Positions 61,702 to 64,000 of a stretch of DNA of 64,000 nt are shown here, one piece after another. The notes below the pieces were generated by a model, which worked only from the letters and a program-made list of their open reading frames with translations, had not been told where the DNA came from and searched no databases. Position 1 is the first letter of the stretch. Each line of letters starts with the position of its first letter. The stretch comes from Alistipes sp. (GTDB taxonomy: Bacteria; Bacteroidota; Bacteroidia; Bacteroidales; Rikenellaceae), in assembly GCA_020026335.1 (NCBI GenBank), contig JAHHQO010000004.1, forward strand, positions 90,775 through 154,774, read 5' to 3'. The translations under genes were made by a program, and so were the position numbers.

Positions 61702-61820
61702 AGTGATGCCAACGGCTTCGTGACCAACTACTAGTATGATGCCGACGGTGAACGCACGGTGAAGACCTCCGGTGAGGGTGAACAGCTCTACGTGAACTCC
61801 GAGTTCGCAGGTGGACGGAC
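61702..61820 (+). pseudogene. Rhs core fragment with nonsense codon
   Basis: In-frame translation of 61702-61820 gives the Rhs core end SDANGFVTNY-stop-YDADGERTVK and then GEGEQLYVNSEFAGGRT, a well-known Bacteroidales Rhs stretch. The TAG at 61732-61734 stands where a Trp codon (NYWYDA) is usual, so TGG has become TAG. At about 61811 the sequence jumps to a later part of the Rhs protein in another frame (see the next entry). No start codon or 5' part remains. It is a dead remnant of a larger rhs gene. Confidence 0.7.
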
Positions 61821-62794
61821 AGGGATTCTGCTGCGATGACGGTTCTCCCGAAGCGGCACAGGCCCGTGCCCTGGCATTGGAAAACAACTTCCAGGATCCG
61901 GACGCATACGAGAAGTTGCAGTTCTACTACCATCCCGACCACTTGGACAGCAGCCACATCACCAACCTGGACGGTGAGGTGGTCCAGCACATCGAGTATG
62001 TGCCGTTCGGCGAAGTGTTCATTGAAGAGCGGAACAGCATCTGGAATACGCCTTATCTCTTCAACGCGAAGGAATTCGACGAGGAGACTGGACTGTATTA
62101 CTATGGTGCGAGGTACTATGACCCTAGGCTGAGTTTGTGGATGAGTGTAGATTTAGATTGGGAAAAATTGATTTTCTCAACTCCATATTGTTACACAATG
62201 AATAATCCTGTTAATAATTTTGATCCAGATGGAAACTCTCCATTTTCCGTACTGATTAAATATGCTGCCAAAAAGGGAGTACAGACAGGGATAAAAACAT
62301 TTGTAAAGCAAAATATACAGCGTCGTTTACAAAATTATATGTCGAAAAATATGCTTAAACAGTTTTCTAAAGATGTGGATGATGTAATTAGTATATTAGA
62401 TAATTCTTGGTGGGAAACTGCCTTGGAACTCATTCCTGTTGCTGGTGATATATATGGATCTACGAAGTTTGTAAAGAAATTAAAAACCGTTTACGATAGA
62501 TTGCAAGATTTAGAGAACAAATATGTTGATAAAATTCAAAACAAACTACCGGAAAAGCAACGCAAACAATTTATGAGCAGAATGAGAAACCTTGGCGTTG
62601 AAGATGCAAGGAAAGATCAATCACGAGGCCTAGACATAGGAGGATCGCTTAAATATGAGAAAAATAAAAAAATAGAAGGTCATCATATAAATAGCGTTTC
62701 TAAGCATCCTGATCAAGCGACAGATCCGCGTAATATTATATTTATGAATAAAGAAGATCATATCAAATATCATCAAATAAATGGAACTGAATAA
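61811..62794 (+). CDS. Rhs C-terminal core end with GHH/HNH nuclease toxin tip
   Basis: A 327-residue frame opening at a GTG that is probably only the remains of the original reading frame. Residues 1-142 are the conserved Rhs core end (YYHPDHLDSSHITNLDGEVV, LFNAKEFDEETGLYYYGARY, DPRLSLWMSVD, NNPVNNFDPDGN). Residues 143-327 are an AT-rich variable tip: a helical linker with ELIPVAGDIYGS and, at the end, a GHH signature nuclease motif (Gly290-His291-His292, Asn308, His317, His321). HNH/GHH nucleases are DNase toxins delivered by Rhs or T6SS systems. The tip ends at 62794 and overlaps the next gene by 14 bases. Confidence 0.75.
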   Translation: MDGQGFCCDDGSPEAAQARALALENNFQDPDAYEKLQFYYHPDHLDSSHITNLDGEVVQHIEYVPFGEVFIEERNSIWNTPYLFNAKEFDEETGLYYYGARYYDPRLSLWMSVDLDWEKLIFSTPYCYTMNNPVNNFDPDGNSPFSVLIKYAAKKGVQTGIKTFVKQNIQRRLQNYMSKNMLKQFSKDVDDVISILDNSWWETALELIPVAGDIYGSTKFVKKLKTVYDRLQDLENKYVDKIQNKLPEKQRKQFMSRMRNLGVEDARKDQSRGLDIGGSLKYEKNKKIEGHHINSVSKHPDQATDPRNIIFMNKEDHIKYHQINGTE

Positions 62795-63419
62795 TTGGAT
62801 AAAAGATGGTGATTGGTTCTGTGCAATTGAAGGCCTAGCAATTGCTGATAAAGTTTTCAACTTCTACTATGAGGAATTTAGTAGACCATCAGAAGGAAAG
62901 AATATAGGCGATTATCAATTATCAATGATACGATATCGATTATTTTGTGATTATGAAGGATATCCAATCAAACGCAATCGATGTAAAATTTTTAATTTAA
63001 GATATTGTAGTCCTATAAAATTAAAATACACGAAATTATTAAATAAAAGTATCAAGAACTACCCAAAAGAATATGCATCTTTTATTAAATTCTTAAATGT
63101 CTCAAAAGAAACCAAAGGAAGCATTCATTTGGAATATGCAATATCTATGGAAGACAAGATGCAGGTAGTTCAAGAGCTAGAAATTATCAAGAAAAAATTA
63201 CCTCACAAATTTACTTTTTTGGATTTTATAGATACAGCTGCAAATTGTCAATGTATAGTTAATATGCTTGACTTCTTAAATGATACATTTGAAGTTCCAC
63301 TATATATTCGAATTTGTCTGAACTATACATATGGTGATTATAAAGATAAAAGAATTATGTTTAGTGGACTAAGCTATGAATTTGCAGGTAGATTACAAAC
63401 TCAGAATTCATATCATTAA
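62781..63419 (+). CDS. Putative immunity protein for the GHH nuclease toxin
   Basis: A 212-residue, AT-rich, soluble protein that I do not recognise, starting inside the end of the toxin gene, the common overlap of toxin and immunity genes. It is Lys/Ile/Tyr/Asn-rich, and the composition matches the tip and not the core. The likely role is to bind and block the nuclease. Identity as immunity protein is inferred from position and composition only. The gene ends before a perfect hairpin. Confidence 0.65.
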   Translation: MELNNWIKDGDWFCAIEGLAIADKVFNFYYEEFSRPSEGKNIGDYQLSMIRYRLFCDYEGYPIKRNRCKIFNLRYCSPIKLKYTKLLNKSIKNYPKEYASFIKFLNVSKETKGSIHLEYAISMEDKMQVVQELEIIKKKLPHKFTFLDFIDTAANCQCIVNMLDFLNDTFEVPLYIRICLNYTYGDYKDKRIMFSGLSYEFAGRLQTQNSYH

Positions 63420-63441
63420 ATATAGATAGTAATATAGTTAA

Positions 63442-63479
63442 TAAGAACTCGTTGTATAGTTTTATACAACGAGTTCTTA
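63442..63479 (+). terminator. Perfect 17-bp hairpin after the immunity gene
   Basis: TAAGAACTCGTTGTATA, four-base loop GTTT, then its exact reverse complement. No long T run follows (ATTATTGGCTT), so termination is likely but not certain; it may instead mark the edge of the exchanged cassette. Confidence 0.6.
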
Positions 63480-63537
63480 ATTATTGGCTTAGACTTTGTA
63501 CTATGTTTTATACTTCATAGATGTAATCTTATTTTAG

Positions 63538-64000
63538 CCTGATGGCATCGATCGTCTGGTCAGAGTAACTGATACCGAAGGCAACGTGACGACCTCCGTA
63601 TATGACATGGGCGACCGCCGCATCGAGGTGAACCATCCTGCAAGCGGCATCACCACCTTTACCTATGATGCACTCGGCAATGTGCTGACCAAGCAGACAG
63701 CCAACCTTGCCAAGGAAGGCAAGTCCATCACCTACGACTACGATTATCACCGGCTGACGGGCATCAACTATCCCGACCATCCGGAGAACAACGTGAAGTA
63801 TTACTACGGCGGACGCAACGCCTCACAGAACCGCATCGGTCGCCTGATGCTCCGTGAGGACGGAACGGGAGCCATCGAGTACTTCTACGGCAAGATGGGC
63901 GAAGTCACCAAGACCTGCCGCACGCTGATTGTGCCCAACCAAGCAATTGCCACCTATGTGACGCAGTGGACCTACGACAGCCACAACCGTCTTCTGGAAA
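63538..64000 (+). CDS. 5'-truncated Rhs core (YD-repeat) fragment, runs off the window
   Basis: The frame is open from just after a TAG at 63535 to the window edge and has the YD-repeat pattern: DGIDRLVRVTDTEGNVTTSVYD, ITTFTYDALGNVLTKQ, KSITYDYDYHRLTGINYPDH, VTQWTYDSHNRLLE. In full Rhs proteins this part lies before the SDANGFVTNYW stretch seen at 61702. No start codon precedes it; the first in-frame ATG is at 63607. GC returns to the high level of the core. It may be the displaced 5' end of a second rhs copy that continues beyond the window. Confidence 0.7.

Noticed and set aside
1..64000. tRNA or rRNA genes
   Set aside because: No cloverleaf-like element with GTTCRA loop and CCA-proximal stem, and no rRNA-like stretch, was recognised in the gaps.

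Overview
The window is a 64 kb piece of a Bacteroidales chromosome of intermediate GC (low-to-mid 50s % by eye). The assignment rests on gene content: a 2-oxoacid:ferredoxin oxidoreductase operon, FloA/NfeD, DUF4491, DUF4476, DUF5686, RibBA, and Bacteroidales-type Rhs proteins. It is supported by many promoter-like TAnnTTTG boxes (the Bacteroidetes -7 element) just upstream of transcription units, and by A-rich translation starts that mostly lack Shine-Dalgarno sequences. A Rikenellaceae/Alistipes-like host is a guess, not shown. I recognised no tRNA, rRNA, CRISPR array or insertion sequence.

Layout. (1) 0.1-5.3 kb, plus strand: MFS transporter, beta-barrel protein, phoH, pepD, lipid kinase. 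(2) 5.4-10 kb: a frameshifted lipoprotein gene, a YjbR protein, a CopA copper ATPase with a metal-binding domain at each end, a DUF2007 protein and a membrane protein. (3) 10-16.4 kb, minus: ettA-hisS-S41 peptidase-DUF368-aroE, read as one unit. (4) 16.5-18.7 kb: rubrerythrin, EamA transporter, DUF4491 protein. (5) 18.9-26.3 kb, minus: mtaB, then a HAMP-type membrane sensor, trkH, a SPOR-like protein, nfeD, floA and an esterase. (6) 26.4-31 kb, plus: metal ABC permease, LptF/G permease, ribBA, fmt. (7) 31-33.7 kb, minus: ferredoxin, alpha, beta and gamma subunits of a 2-oxoacid:ferredoxin oxidoreductase. (8) 34.1-39 kb, minus: yicC-gmk-nadD-ddl-DUF3109-M23 peptidase with stop/start overlaps. 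(9) 39.2-42.6 kb, plus: serC-serA-DUF1015. (10) 42.7-53.3 kb: HAD phosphatase, DUF5686 outer-membrane protein, YbaK deacylase, MATE exporter, a two-repeat DUF4476 lipoprotein, a pseudouridine synthase with a pentapeptide-repeat tail, truA, aspA. (11) 53.5-61.25 kb, plus: dapB-lepB-yigZ-uvrA-M16 peptidase-O-methyltransferase-MazG-like, one compact operon.

The accessory part is the last 2.7 kb (61.25-64 kb). After a 450-base non-coding interval comes a decayed C-terminal piece of an Rhs core, carrying a nonsense codon and an apparent internal deletion. It leads into an AT-rich toxin tip with a GHH-type HNH nuclease signature and an overlapping AT-rich gene that is probably its immunity protein. 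A perfect 17-bp hairpin follows, and then a 5'-truncated middle piece of a second Rhs core that runs off the window. This looks like a remnant or store of polymorphic-toxin tips next to an rhs locus, and it is the most interesting system here. Other points of note are a possible internal start that would release a free CopZ-like chaperone from CopA, a NadD with a TPR tail, the repeat tail of the pseudouridine synthase, and a truncated chemoreceptor-like protein placed before TrkH.
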